A stretch of 13,016 nucleotides of DNA, from positions 1-13,016 of the forward strand of contig JADFGH010000014.1 of assembly GCA_022567775.1 (NCBI GenBank). Reading direction: 5' to 3'. This DNA comes from Pseudomonadota bacterium (lineage in GTDB: Bacteria; Pseudomonadota; Gammaproteobacteria; Steroidobacterales; Woeseiaceae). Below the pieces are notes generated by a model that saw nothing but the letters and a program-made list of their open reading frames with translations, had not been told where the DNA came from and did no database searches. Each line of letters begins with the position of its first letter. Position 1 is the stretch's first letter. Of this stretch, positions 1-6,518 are shown piece by piece. The position numbers and the translations under genes are program-made.

Positions 1-1
1 C

Positions 2-238
2 TTAGACGTTGGCACGAGGACAATCGTCGACGTCTTGAATTCTCAGCGTTCACTTTACATAGCAATAACGAACTACTATCAGAGCCGCTACAACTATATT
101 GGCAACGTATTGCGGCTCAAACTCGCCGCCGGCGACCTGCAGATCCAGGACCTCGAGGAAATCGACCGATACTTAAGTGAACGCCGCCCGCCGGAAGAAG
201 TAATCGCAGAAGACGAAGCGAAGGAGAACGCGAGCTGA
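2..238 (+). CDS. tolC: TolC family outer membrane efflux protein, C-terminal end (5' truncated by window)
   Basis: The reading frame is already open at base 2 and ends at TGA 236-238, so only the last 78 codons are present. The first visible residues are LDVGTRTIVDVLNSQRSLY, which match the VGTRTIVDVLD segment of E. coli TolC. They are followed by RYNYIGNVLRLKLAAGDL, the end of the last periplasmic helix of the family, and a short acidic tail rich in Glu, Ala and Lys. TolC is the trimeric outer membrane channel-tunnel used by RND, ABC and MFS efflux pumps and by type I secretion. An apparent TTG start at base 35 is only an internal codon, because homology continues upstream. The gene converges on waaA 67 bp away, and I see no clear terminator hairpin between them. 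The tail is shorter than that of E. coli TolC, which is normal for many homologues. Confidence 0.9.
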   Translation, partial: LDVGTRTIVDVLNSQRSLYIAITNYYQSRYNYIGNVLRLKLAAGDLQIQDLEEIDRYLSERRPPEEVIAEDEAKENAS

Positions 239-305
239 TTCTCCATGATCAATCGCACTGCACACGGCACGTAAACTGCTTCCCGGCGCTCGTGAAGTAT
301 CCGCG

Positions 306-1577
306 CTAGCCAACGTCGCCGAGCAGCGGCTCGAGCAATTTCAGGAGCCGGTCCAGTGCGCCCTTGTTTTGCTGCACGATTTCCCGGCCGCGGTTACCGA
401 TATCGGTGGCCCTTGCTTTATCGGCGAATAAACCGGCAACCGCAGCACCGAGCTGGTCGGCATTGTTGACTGCAATCGAGGCGCCGACTTTCTCGAATTT
501 ATCAGCGATATCCTGCGTATGGAAGAGGTGCGGTCCGGTCACGACCGGCCGGCCGAGTGCAGCTGGTTCAAGTAAATTGTGCCCACCTATTGGAACGAGA
601 CTGCCGCCAACGAAAGCGACGTTGGCCGCGGCATAGAACAGCGGGACATCACCCATGGTGTCGCCAAGGTAGACCTCGGTAGCGGATGTGCAAGGCACGC
701 CATCAGTGCGTGCAACGAAGTTCAATCCTTGCTTGTGCAATAAGCTGCGAACCGCGGCGAACCGTTCCGGATGGCGTGGAGCCAAAATGAGCAGCGCGTC
801 AGGAAAGCGTTTGCAAACCTGCTCGTGCGCGAGGAGAACCTGCTCCTCCTCGCGATCGTGTGTGCTTGCGGCGACCCAGACCGGCCGATCCTCGAAATTG
901 GCGTGTCGGAATGCCTCCCCGCGCTCGAGGAGATCCTCGGGCAGCTCGAAGTCGAATTTAATATTGCCGGTTACTTTGGTTCGTTCAGGTGCAGCGCCCA
1001 GCGACCTGAAGCGTTCAGCGTCGGTCTCGCTTTGTGCCGCTATGACGATGCCGTAAGACAGTGTTTCACGAAATAGCGGCAGAAACCTGCGGTAGGTGTC
1101 CACTGAATCAGGCGATATTCTTGCGCTGACCAGGACCAGCGGAATTTCCCGCCGCCCGCACTCATGGTAGAGATTCGGCCAGATTTCCGTTTCCAGAATC
1201 AAAGCTATGTCCGGCCGCACGGAATTGAAGAAACGGGTCACAGCGAATGGCGTTTCGAAAGGAATGTAGCAGTGCTGTACAGAGTCGCCGAATAATGCCT
1301 CTACCCTCGCTGCGCCTGTGGGCGTGACGGTCGTGACGAGGAGCTGTCTGTCGGGAAAGCGGCTCGCCAGCGAGTTTATCAGTGGCACTGCTGCCTGAAC
1401 TTCACCGACAGACACCGCGTGAATCCAGGTGCTGCCGCCAGGCAGAAGCGGGTAGCCGAAACCAAATCGCTGGCCGAACCGATCGCGGTAGCTGGGGTTG
1501 CCAAAACCACGCACAATCCAGTAAACGGCATAAACCGGCATCAGGAGATAGGTGACTAGCGCGTAGGCAAATCGCAT
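306..1577 (-). CDS. waaA: 3-deoxy-D-manno-octulosonic acid (Kdo) transferase
   Basis: This encodes a 423-residue GT30 family glycosyltransferase, a typical length (about 425). It transfers Kdo from CMP-Kdo to lipid IVA at the inner face of the cytoplasmic membrane, founding the LPS inner core. Residues 1-24 form a hydrophobic membrane anchor. WIHAVSVGEV (51-60) carries Glu59, equivalent by context to the catalytic Glu of the family. ETEIWPN (129-135), GNIKFD (204-209), ASTHDREEE (237-245), APRHPERF (266-273) and the donor-site region 324-350 (GGS...GGHNLLEPAALGRPVVTG) are all intact. The start is ATG with only a poor ribosome binding site before it. The gene lies 51 bp downstream of hldE on the same strand, so the two are probably co-transcribed. 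Whether one or two Kdo units are added cannot be read from the sequence. Confidence 0.95.
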   Translation of the reverse strand: MRFAYALVTYLLMPVYAVYWIVRGFGNPSYRDRFGQRFGFGYPLLPGGSTWIHAVSVGEVQAAVPLINSLASRFPDRQLLVTTVTPTGAARVEALFGDSVQHCYIPFETPFAVTRFFNSVRPDIALILETEIWPNLYHECGRREIPLVLVSARISPDSVDTYRRFLPLFRETLSYGIVIAAQSETDAERFRSLGAAPERTKVTGNIKFDFELPEDLLERGEAFRHANFEDRPVWVAASTHDREEEQVLLAHEQVCKRFPDALLILAPRHPERFAAVRSLLHKQGLNFVARTDGVPCTSATEVYLGDTMGDVPLFYAAANVAFVGGSLVPIGGHNLLEPAALGRPVVTGPHLFHTQDIADKFEKVGASIAVNNADQLGAAVAGLFADKARATDIGNRGREIVQQNKGALDRLLKLLEPLLGDVG

Positions 1578-1628
1578 CGGTAAATTAGCGCGTCAGGTGA
1601 GCGTACCGCTGGTGCCGGATACGCGCAC

Positions 1629-3047
1629 TCAACTGCGGAGCTTGTCTATTATGCTGCTGGACGAGTGTCCTTCGCGAAACGCAAGAACGCGAACCTCGCC
1701 GCCGTTTTTCAACACATCTTTGGCACCGGCGATGTCATCCGGGCGATAGTCACCACCTTTGACGAGCACGTCTGGCAATATCATCCGGATCAGCCGCGCC
1801 GGCGTATCTTCCGAAAATGGCACGACCCAGTCCACGGCAGCAAGCCCTGCCAGAACCGCCATGCGATCTTGCAGTGCGTTAACGGGCCGGTCACTGCCTT
1901 TCAACCGCCGCACCGATTCATCATCGTTAACCGCAACGATTAATCGGTCACCAAGACTCTTGGCTTCTTCAAGATAGGCGACGTGGCCCGCGTGCAAGAC
2001 ATCGAAACATCCGTTGGTCATGACGATCGATTCGTTTTGATATTTTGCATCGCTGATCATCGCAGCAAGCTCCACCTCCTTAACAAGACCGCGGCCACCC
2101 TGTCCGCGTTGATGCAGCGCCGCACGAATTTCTGAGGGACTGACCGACGCAACACCTGTCTTGCGTACGACAAGACCTGCAGCAAGATTGGATAATGCCG
2201 CGGCAGCGGCCATTGACTCGCCACTTGCCACCGCCCCGGCCAGTACGGCAATGACGGTATCGCCGGCACCGGTCACGTCGAATACTTCACTCACCCTTGT
2301 TGACAGAAAGACTGGTTCATCAGATGCCTCAACCAGCAACATGCCTTTTTCGCTGCGTGTCACCAGTAGCGCACCCAAATCGAGTTCTGAAATCATCTTC
2401 CTGACGCGTTCAACAAGCTCGTCCTCAGAGTCACAAACACCGGCAACGGACTCGAATTCGGACTGATTCGGTGTTAGCACCGTCGCGCCGCGATATTTGT
2501 CGAAATCCGAACCTTTCGGATCGACAAAGACCGGAGTGTTTGCGTTTCGGCAGAGATCGATCATCGCTGACACATCTCCAAGCGCGCCCTTGCCATAGTC
2601 AGACAGCACCACGGCACTCGAAGCTTTCAATGCTTTCTTCAGGTAACCAGTGAGCGCAGCACTGCCAGATGCGTCCCACTCTTCGCGATCAAGCCGGATC
2701 AGCTGCTGACCTCGGCTCTGAACGCGAGTCTTGGTTGTTGTTGGCCAGTTCGCGACTGCCTTGAATCGGCAATTGACGTTCTGCTGCTCAAGAACGGCTT
2801 TTAAAGCGGCAGCCTCGTCGTCCTGACCAACCACTCCGATAAGTGTGGTGTCGACGCCGAGGCTGGCAAGGTTTGCAGCGACGTTCGCCGCGCCGCCGGC
2901 ACGATTTACCGTCTCACGAACCTGCACGACCGGAACCGGCGCCTCGGGAGAAATCCGCTCGGTTCCGCCGAACAGATACCTGTCCAGCATCACGTCACCG
3001 GCCACCAGCACGCAGGCCCTGGAAAAATCAGGAATTGATAGGGTCAC
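1629..3047 (-). CDS. hldE: Bifunctional heptose-7-phosphate kinase / heptose-1-phosphate adenylyltransferase
   Basis: This 472-residue protein (E. coli HldE has 477) makes ADP-heptose for the LPS inner core. The N-terminal part (about 1-315) is a PfkB/ribokinase-fold kinase: GDVMLDRY (17-24), GGAANVAANLASLG (51-64) and the anion-hole motif DVTGAGD (257-263) with catalytic Asp263. The C-terminal part (about 340-472) is a cytidylyltransferase-like nucleotidyltransferase: TNGCFDVLHAGH (344-355), VAVNDD (371-376) and the late HSSSSII (461-467) motif. The start is GTG at 3045-3047. An in-frame stop lies only 6 bp upstream, so no earlier start exists, and the N terminus matches family members. No Shine-Dalgarno sequence is visible, and I found no convincing promoter in the 189 bp before it. 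Those bases are largely REP sequence, so expression may depend partly on read-through from nrdJ. Confidence 0.95.
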   Translation of the reverse strand: MTLSIPDFSRACVLVAGDVMLDRYLFGGTERISPEAPVPVVQVRETVNRAGGAANVAANLASLGVDTTLIGVVGQDDEAAALKAVLEQQNVNCRFKAVANWPTTTKTRVQSRGQQLIRLDREEWDASGSAALTGYLKKALKASSAVVLSDYGKGALGDVSAMIDLCRNANTPVFVDPKGSDFDKYRGATVLTPNQSEFESVAGVCDSEDELVERVRKMISELDLGALLVTRSEKGMLLVEASDEPVFLSTRVSEVFDVTGAGDTVIAVLAGAVASGESMAAAAALSNLAAGLVVRKTGVASVSPSEIRAALHQRGQGGRGLVKEVELAAMISDAKYQNESIVMTNGCFDVLHAGHVAYLEEAKSLGDRLIVAVNDDESVRRLKGSDRPVNALQDRMAVLAGLAAVDWVVPFSEDTPARLIRMILPDVLVKGGDYRPDDIAGAKDVLKNGGEVRVLAFREGHSSSSIIDKLRS

Positions 3048-3120
3048 GGGTCAGATGGTACTACAGCAAGACAGGCAGATTCGCGGCTGTGACCGGCCGC
3101 ACATCAATGCATGAAAATCT

Positions 3121-3197
3121 ATTCGCGGCTAAAGCCGCTCCTACGATTCTCTATGGAACTGTAGGAGCGGATTTGTGGGAGCGGATTTATCCGCGAA
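3121..3197. repeat. REP doublet (REPIN-like), two REP units in inverted orientation
   Basis: The first unit (3121-3144) reads ATTCGCGGCTAAAGCCGCTC plus CTAC. Its core is a perfect hairpin, GCGGCT (3125-3130) with AGCCGC (3133-3138). The second unit is inverted at 3174-3197 and reads TGTGGGAGCGGATTTATCCG followed by CGAA. Its stem is GCGGAT/ATCCGC, so a base pair has changed on both arms and pairing is kept. A partial extra head, GTAGGAGCGGATTT (3161-3174), precedes GTGGGAGCGGATTT (3175-3188), giving a 14-bp tandem duplication with one mismatch. Such palindromes, rich in 'GTAGGAGCGGCTTTAGCCGCGAA'-type words, are a well-known family in Pseudomonas and other gammaproteobacteria and are moved in trans by RAYT (REP-associated) transposases. 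No such transposase gene is in this window. Confidence 0.85.
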
Positions 3198-3210
3198 CCA
3201 GGTTCAAGCC

Positions 3211-3234
3211 ATTCGCGGCTAAAGCCGCTCCCAC
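3211..3234 (+). repeat. Third REP unit, adjoining the 3' end of nrdJb
   Basis: This is a direct copy of the unit at 3121-3144 with a single difference (CCAC instead of CTAC at its end). It again has the GCGGCT/AGCCGC hairpin. It ends 2 bp from the nrdJb stop codon (3237-3239), so in the minus-strand transcript the hairpin follows the stop immediately. This is the usual location of REP elements, where they can protect upstream mRNA from 3' exonucleases or dampen read-through. There is no T-run to make it a classical terminator. A 10-bp fragment of the same head (ATTCGCGGCT) occurs at 3079-3088. Confidence 0.85.
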
Positions 3235-3236
3235 GG

Positions 3237-3950
3237 TCAGCCGCATTTGGAGTCGCCGCAGGAGAGACAGGTCCTACACCCATCCATCATGACAACAGCG
3301 GCTGTACTGCATTTTGTACAAAGTTGCGCACCTTCCGGGTACTCGCTTTTCGAGAACGCATCCTGCTGCTTCGAGCGGGCTTCGTACTCGGCCCGTTTCT
3401 CTTCGAGCAGCTTTTTTTGCTCGTCATCGAGCTCTACCTTTTTAAGCAGGCCGATCAAGATGAGATGCTTCTCAACGATATAGCCCAGCTCGGCAATGAT
3501 CGAGGGCATGTATTTTCCGCCTGGCTTCCAGTACCCGCCGCGAGGGTCGAAGACAGCTTTGAGCTCATCGACCAGGAAAGTCACATCGCCGCCTTTGCGG
3601 AACACGGCCGAGATAATCCGGGTCAGGGCAACAATCCACTGGTAATGGTCAAGGTTCTTGGAGTTGATGAAAATTTCAAAGGGCCTGCGCTTCTCGTACT
3701 CAGTGCCTTCATTGAGCACAATGTCATTGATCGTGATGTACATCGCATGATCTGACACAGGAGTCTTGACCTTGTAGGTCGAGCCGATGAGCATCTCAGG
3801 TCGCTCGAGTTTTTCGTGCATCCTGATGATTTCCGCGCCACCAGCGGTCGTTTCACGACGAAATTCCGGTCGTGGCGCTGCAGCGCTCTTGCCGCCCCGC
3901 TGCCTTACCGAATAGCCGACTATTTTCTTGTCAATCTTTACTTTGCTCAT
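3237..3950 (-). CDS. nrdJb: Class II ribonucleotide reductase small part: TSCPD-type domain plus C-terminal Cys-rich redox/zinc tail
   Basis: This 237-residue protein matches the second polypeptide of split NrdJ enzymes, as in Pseudomonas nrdJa-nrdJb. In one-piece NrdJ proteins the same material is the C terminus. Residues about 60-175 form the TSCPD-type domain (for example RPFEIFINSKN at 89-99, then a Gly-rich stretch and a helix with YIVEKHLILIGLLKK). Residues 172-196 are charged and probably helical. The tail holds six cysteines: CTKC (211-214), CRTC (225-228) and CGDSKC (231-236). In class II reductases this region binds zinc and contains the cysteines that re-reduce the active-site disulfide, which must happen between separate chains here. 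The gene starts 12 bp after the nrdJa stop, with GAGG only 3 nt before ATG, and is probably translationally coupled. Its stop is followed at once by a REP hairpin. Confidence 0.9.
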   Translation of the reverse strand: MSKVKIDKKIVGYSVRQRGGKSAAAPRPEFRRETTAGGAEIIRMHEKLERPEMLIGSTYKVKTPVSDHAMYITINDIVLNEGTEYEKRRPFEIFINSKNLDHYQWIVALTRIISAVFRKGGDVTFLVDELKAVFDPRGGYWKPGGKYMPSIIAELGYIVEKHLILIGLLKKVELDDEQKKLLEEKRAEYEARSKQQDAFSKSEYPEGAQLCTKCSTAAVVMMDGCRTCLSCGDSKCG

Positions 3951-3962
3951 CTTCCTCAGACC

Positions 3963-6122
3963 TTAAAACTTGCCGTAGTAGCCTTCCTTGAGCGCATCAA
4001 ACAAATTGGCTGCTGTGTGCACCTCGCCGTCATACTCGATCTCTTCGTCACCCTTCAACTCGATTTCGCTGCCATCTTCGAGCGTAAACGAATAGACCGT
4101 GTTCTTCAGGTCCTGCTCCTTGACCAATACGCCCTGGAATGCCTCCGGGTTAAAGCGGAACGTTGTGCATCCCTTCAGGCCCTTCTCATAGGCGTACAGG
4201 TAAATATTCTTGAATTCTTCGTACGGATAATCGGTCGGCACATTCGCCGTCTTGGAGATGGACGAATCGATCCACCGCTGCGCCGCAGCCTGAATGTCGA
4301 CGTGCGCGTTAGGCGATATGTCTTCGGCCGTAATGAAATAATCCGGCAACGTATTTTCAGCAGCATCTTCTGCATTGCCAGCGCCCGGCATTGCATTGGG
4401 ATTGACCAGTTCGCGATAGGCCAGCAATTCGAATGAGTACACTTCAACTTTCTCTTTCGACTTCTTGCCCTCACGAATGACGTTGCGGAAGTAGTGGTGC
4501 GCAAAACTTGGCTCGATGCCGTTGCTTGCATTATTCGCGAGCGACAGGGAAATGGTTCCCGTCGGCGCTATAGAACTGTGATGTGTGAATCGTGCACCGA
4601 CCCTGGCCAGTTCCGCGACCAGCTCCGGTGCTTCCGTAGCAAGGCGTTGCATATAGCGGCTGTACCGGCAGTGCAGGATACGACCCGGAATCCTGTCGCC
4701 AACTTTGTAGCCATCGGCAGCCATTTCCGGCCGTTTGGCAAGCATTTCCGGCGTGACCTCGAATTCCTCGGTCATGATTGGCGCCGGCCCTTTCTCTTTG
4801 GCCAGATCCAGCGCGCTCTCCCAGCCCGCCAGCGCGAGCTGCTTGGCAACCTCTTCCGTGAACCTGACGGCGCTGGCATCTCCATACTTCATCCGCAACA
4901 TGGAAATCGTCGAGCCGAGTCCGAGGAAGCCCATGCCGTGACGGCGCTTGCGCATGATCTCTTCACGCTGCAACGGCAGTGGCAGACCATTGATCTCGAC
5001 CACATCGTCGAGCATCCGCGTGAAAATCTTCACTACCTTGCGGAACTCATCCCAATCGAACCTGGCGTCTTCCGTGAAGGCGTCCAAAACGAACTTCGTG
5101 AGATTGATGGATCCCAACAGGCAGGAACCATACGGCGGCAACGGCTGTTCGCCACAAGGATTGGTTGCGCGGATGTTTTCGACAAACCAGTTGTTGTTCA
5201 TCTCGTTGACTTTGTCGATCAGAACAAAGCCTGGCTCTGCGAAATCGTAGGTCGACGCCATGATTACGTCCCACACCCGACGCGCCGGCAAGGACTTGAA
5301 AATCTTACAGGCGACCAGGCCCGCTTCGTTGCGCACATAGTCGTCCGGCTCGGGCCACTCACGCCAGACGAACTGGCTGTCGTCCTTGATGTCGAGCTGG
5401 TCCTGTTCGAGTTCCCTGGGCGTCACCGGAAATGCGAGCTGCCAGTCCGCGTCATTCTTGACTGCCTGCATGAATTCGTCTGTGACGAGAAGCGACAGGT
5501 TGAATTGCCTGAGCCGCCCATTCTCGCGCTTGGCGCGAATGAACTCCATCACGTCCGGGTGACCGATGTCGAAGGTACCCATCTGCGCGCCCCGCCGGCC
5601 TCCCGCCGACGAGACCGTGAAACACATCTTGTCGTATATATCCATAAACGACAGCGGGCCCGAAGTATATGCGCCCGCGCCAGTCACATAGGCACCCTTC
5701 GGCCGTAACGTGGAAAATTCATAGCCGATGCCGCAACCCGCTTTTAGCGTCAGGCCGGCCTCGTGAACCTTGTTCAGAATATTATCCATCGAGTCGGCGA
5801 CCGTGCCGGAGACTGTGCAATTGATGGTCGACGTGGCCGGCTTGTGTTCCTTCGCCCCGGCGTTGGAAATGATCCGGCCCGCCGGTATCGCGCCATTGCG
5901 CAACGCCCACAAAAATTCTTCGTAGCACTGCTCGCGCAAGTGGACTGATTCGACGTCTGCCACCGCTCTTGCCACGCGCTTGTAGGTATCATCGATGGCG
6001 GCATCGATGTGCGCGCCATCTTTTGCGGTCAGCCGGTATTTTGTATTCCAGATGTCCAGCGAGGCCGGCTGCAAGGTGATGTCGGCGACACTATGAGCAT
6101 CAAGATGTATCGCGGACTTCAT
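3963..6122 (-). CDS. nrdJa: Adenosylcobalamin-dependent (class II) ribonucleoside-diphosphate reductase, catalytic part
   Basis: The protein reduces ribonucleotides to deoxyribonucleotides with adenosylcobalamin as radical source, so it works with or without oxygen. I use ATG at 6122 (719 aa). A TTG at 6161 would add 13 residues but has no ribosome binding site, whereas AGGGAG precedes the ATG. On this numbering STINC gives Cys102. NPCGEQPL gives the thiyl-radical Cys323 and catalytic Glu325. GSCLLGSINL gives Cys334, eleven residues after the radical Cys as in other class II enzymes, forming the redox pair with Cys102. LKAGCGIGYEFSTLRP and IAPTGTISLSLANNASNGIEP are further conserved blocks. 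I see no ATP-cone at the N terminus. The chain ends at YYGKF without the Cys-rich tail, which is supplied by nrdJb downstream. A long open frame on the opposite strand here is a coding-bias shadow. Confidence 0.95.
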   Translation of the reverse strand: MKSAIHLDAHSVADITLQPASLDIWNTKYRLTAKDGAHIDAAIDDTYKRVARAVADVESVHLREQCYEEFLWALRNGAIPAGRIISNAGAKEHKPATSTINCTVSGTVADSMDNILNKVHEAGLTLKAGCGIGYEFSTLRPKGAYVTGAGAYTSGPLSFMDIYDKMCFTVSSAGGRRGAQMGTFDIGHPDVMEFIRAKRENGRLRQFNLSLLVTDEFMQAVKNDADWQLAFPVTPRELEQDQLDIKDDSQFVWREWPEPDDYVRNEAGLVACKIFKSLPARRVWDVIMASTYDFAEPGFVLIDKVNEMNNNWFVENIRATNPCGEQPLPPYGSCLLGSINLTKFVLDAFTEDARFDWDEFRKVVKIFTRMLDDVVEINGLPLPLQREEIMRKRRHGMGFLGLGSTISMLRMKYGDASAVRFTEEVAKQLALAGWESALDLAKEKGPAPIMTEEFEVTPEMLAKRPEMAADGYKVGDRIPGRILHCRYSRYMQRLATEAPELVAELARVGARFTHHSSIAPTGTISLSLANNASNGIEPSFAHHYFRNVIREGKKSKEKVEVYSFELLAYRELVNPNAMPGAGNAEDAAENTLPDYFITAEDISPNAHVDIQAAAQRWIDSSISKTANVPTDYPYEEFKNIYLYAYEKGLKGCTTFRFNPEAFQGVLVKEQDLKNTVYSFTLEDGSEIELKGDEEIEYDGEVHTAANLFDALKEGYYGKF

Positions 6123-6134
6123 GTGAACCTGAAA

Positions 6135-6140
6135 CTCCCT
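6135..6140 (-). promoter_or_regulatory. Ribosome binding site of nrdJa (AGGGAG)
   Basis: On the minus strand AGGGAG lies 12 nt before the ATG at 6122. The spacing is longer than ideal, but no other good match exists, and the upstream TTG at 6161 has none. This decides the start chosen for nrdJa. A small hairpin, CGCC/GGCG (6143-6154), sits just upstream of the site in the mRNA. Confidence 0.5.
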
Positions 6141-6142
6141 AA

Positions 6143-6245
6143 CGCCGTGTGGCGACCCCAAATGCTTGCGTATTCACCCATTTAAGAGTGAAAAGCTCCC
6201 CGCTCACCGCACTTCATTTTTTGAGCGGCGAGTGCCAAAACTGGC
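6143..6245 (-). other. Structured 5' leader of the nrdJab mRNA, with a possible H-type pseudoknot
   Basis: In addition to the 24-bp hairpin at its 5' end (6263-6286), the roughly 165-nt leader holds several short complementary pairs. These are GCCA/TGGC (6234-6245), a 7-bp pair TGAGCGG (6222-6228) with CCGCTCA (6200-6206), a 5-bp pair AGTGC (6231-6235) with GCACT (6209-6213), TTCAC (6173-6177) with GTGAA (6188-6192), and CGCC/GGCG (6143-6154). The second and third pairs interlock in ABAB order, so they either form a pseudoknot or compete. The leader sits upstream of a cobalamin-dependent enzyme, where cobalamin riboswitches are common in bacteria. I do not see the conserved B12-box words in it, so this cannot be called a known riboswitch. 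It may simply be a structured UTR. Confidence 0.4.
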
Positions 6246-6262
6246 CTCTGATCTTCGTTATG

Positions 6263-6286
6263 GCAGGCACAAGATGTTGTGCCTGC
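6263..6286 (-). promoter_or_regulatory. Perfect 10-bp inverted repeat at the start of the nrdJ transcript
   Basis: GCAGGCACAA and TTGTGCCTGC flank a 4-nt loop. The repeat begins about 10 bp downstream of the -10 hexamer, so it would form a hairpin at or just after the first transcribed bases. It could cap and stabilise the mRNA or serve as a DNA operator for a dimeric repressor. It does not match the NrdR, Fur or LexA consensus. Confidence 0.6.
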
Positions 6287-6295
6287 TAGGAGTCA

Positions 6296-6324
6296 AGATT
6301 ATGCCTGGAGCGGTCGACTGTCAA
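6296..6324 (-). promoter_or_regulatory. Sigma-70 promoter for nrdJab
   Basis: On the minus strand a perfect -35 TTGACA (6324-6319) is followed after 17 nt by TAATCT (6301-6296), which keeps the three most conserved -10 bases (TA...T). An A-tract and AT-rich DNA (6328-6380) lie just upstream of the -35 and could act as an UP element. The predicted transcript starts near 6289 and has a leader of about 165 nt. A second -10-like TATAAT on the same strand (6360-6355) has only a poor -35 and is a weaker candidate. Confidence 0.7.
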
Positions 6325-6351
6325 GGCTTTGTGTGTTTTTTTTCATAGGTG

Positions 6352-6374
6352 CTTATTATATAAAAAACAATAAG
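6352..6374. repeat. Short AT-rich inverted repeat upstream of the nrdJ promoter
   Basis: CTTATT (6352-6357) and AATAAG (6369-6374) form a 6-bp inverted repeat around an A/T-only stretch with one C. It lies about 30-50 bp upstream of the nrdJ -35 element. It could be a regulator site or part of an UP-like region; it matches no operator I recognise. Confidence 0.3.
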
Positions 6375-6429
6375 TTATAAAACAAACGCGAATAAGTCCT
6401 TTAATTACCTGACGAAAAATTTTGCGCTT

Positions 6430-6459
6430 TTGAGAAATTAATTTTCCACTACATATAGT
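6430..6459 (+). promoter_or_regulatory. Candidate sigma-70 promoter facing hsp20, covered by the NrdR box
   Basis: TTGAGA (6430-6435, 5 of 6 matches) and TATAGT (6454-6459, 5 of 6) are separated by 18 nt. The -10 lies inside the NrdR palindrome. A transcript starting near 6466 would run into hsp20 with a leader of about 160 nt. It has no downstream gene other than hsp20. Confidence 0.4.
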
Positions 6460-6461
6460 GG
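6446..6461. promoter_or_regulatory. NrdR box between nrdJ and hsp20
   Basis: CCACTACATATAGTGG is a near-perfect palindrome that fits the NrdR consensus (acaCwAtATaTwGtgt) at all conserved core positions. NrdR is the universal ATP/dATP-sensing repressor of ribonucleotide reductase genes, and its boxes normally occur as two sites near nrd promoters. This one is 122 bp upstream of the nrdJ -35. It overlaps the -10 of a plausible plus-strand promoter (6430-6459). A degenerate second site lies at 6493-6508. Confidence 0.75.
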
Positions 6462-6492
6462 CATCAGGTACCACAAAAAACACCTGGCAAGA

Positions 6493-6508
6493 ACGAATTT
6501 TGTAGTGG
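6493..6508. promoter_or_regulatory. Possible second, half-conserved NrdR box
   Basis: TGTAGTGG at 6501-6508 is the exact inverted copy of the CCACTACA half of the full NrdR box. The other half (6493-6500) is not conserved. Centre-to-centre distance to the full box is 47 bp, about 4.5 helical turns, unlike the usual whole-turn spacing of paired NrdR boxes. The half-site sits 10 bp upstream of the hsp20 -35 element. Confidence 0.35.
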
Positions 6509-6518
6509 TTTTCCGTCA

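Noticed and set aside
3121..3234. CRISPR array
   Set aside because: The repeats occur in both orientations, have unequal spacing and are self-palindromic REP units, with no uniform spacers or cas genes.
4494..5708. A 404-codon open frame on the plus strand, antisense to nrdJa
   Set aside because: It lies wholly within the strongly conserved nrdJa gene, has no recognisable domain, is rich in Arg, His and Pro as shadow frames are, and has no ribosome binding site I could defend. It is explained by codon bias on the opposite strand.
6161..6161. TTG start for nrdJa giving 13 more residues
   Set aside because: It has no Shine-Dalgarno sequence, while ATG at 6122 is preceded by AGGGAG.
6123..6289. 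Cobalamin riboswitch upstream of nrdJa
   Set aside because: The location is right, but the conserved B12-box and the GCCACTG-type core words are not visible in the leader. I report only an unclassified structured leader.
6300..6346. A 15-codon minus-strand ORF (MKKNTQSLDSRPLQA) upstream of nrdJ, as a possible leader peptide
   Set aside because: The nrdJ -35 lies inside it and its stop codon overlaps the -10, so it could not be on the main nrdJ transcript, and it has no ribosome binding site.
6327..6346. T-run on the plus strand as an intrinsic terminator
   Set aside because: No GC-rich hairpin precedes it and no plus-strand gene lies upstream. It is better explained as the A-tract upstream of the nrdJ promoter.
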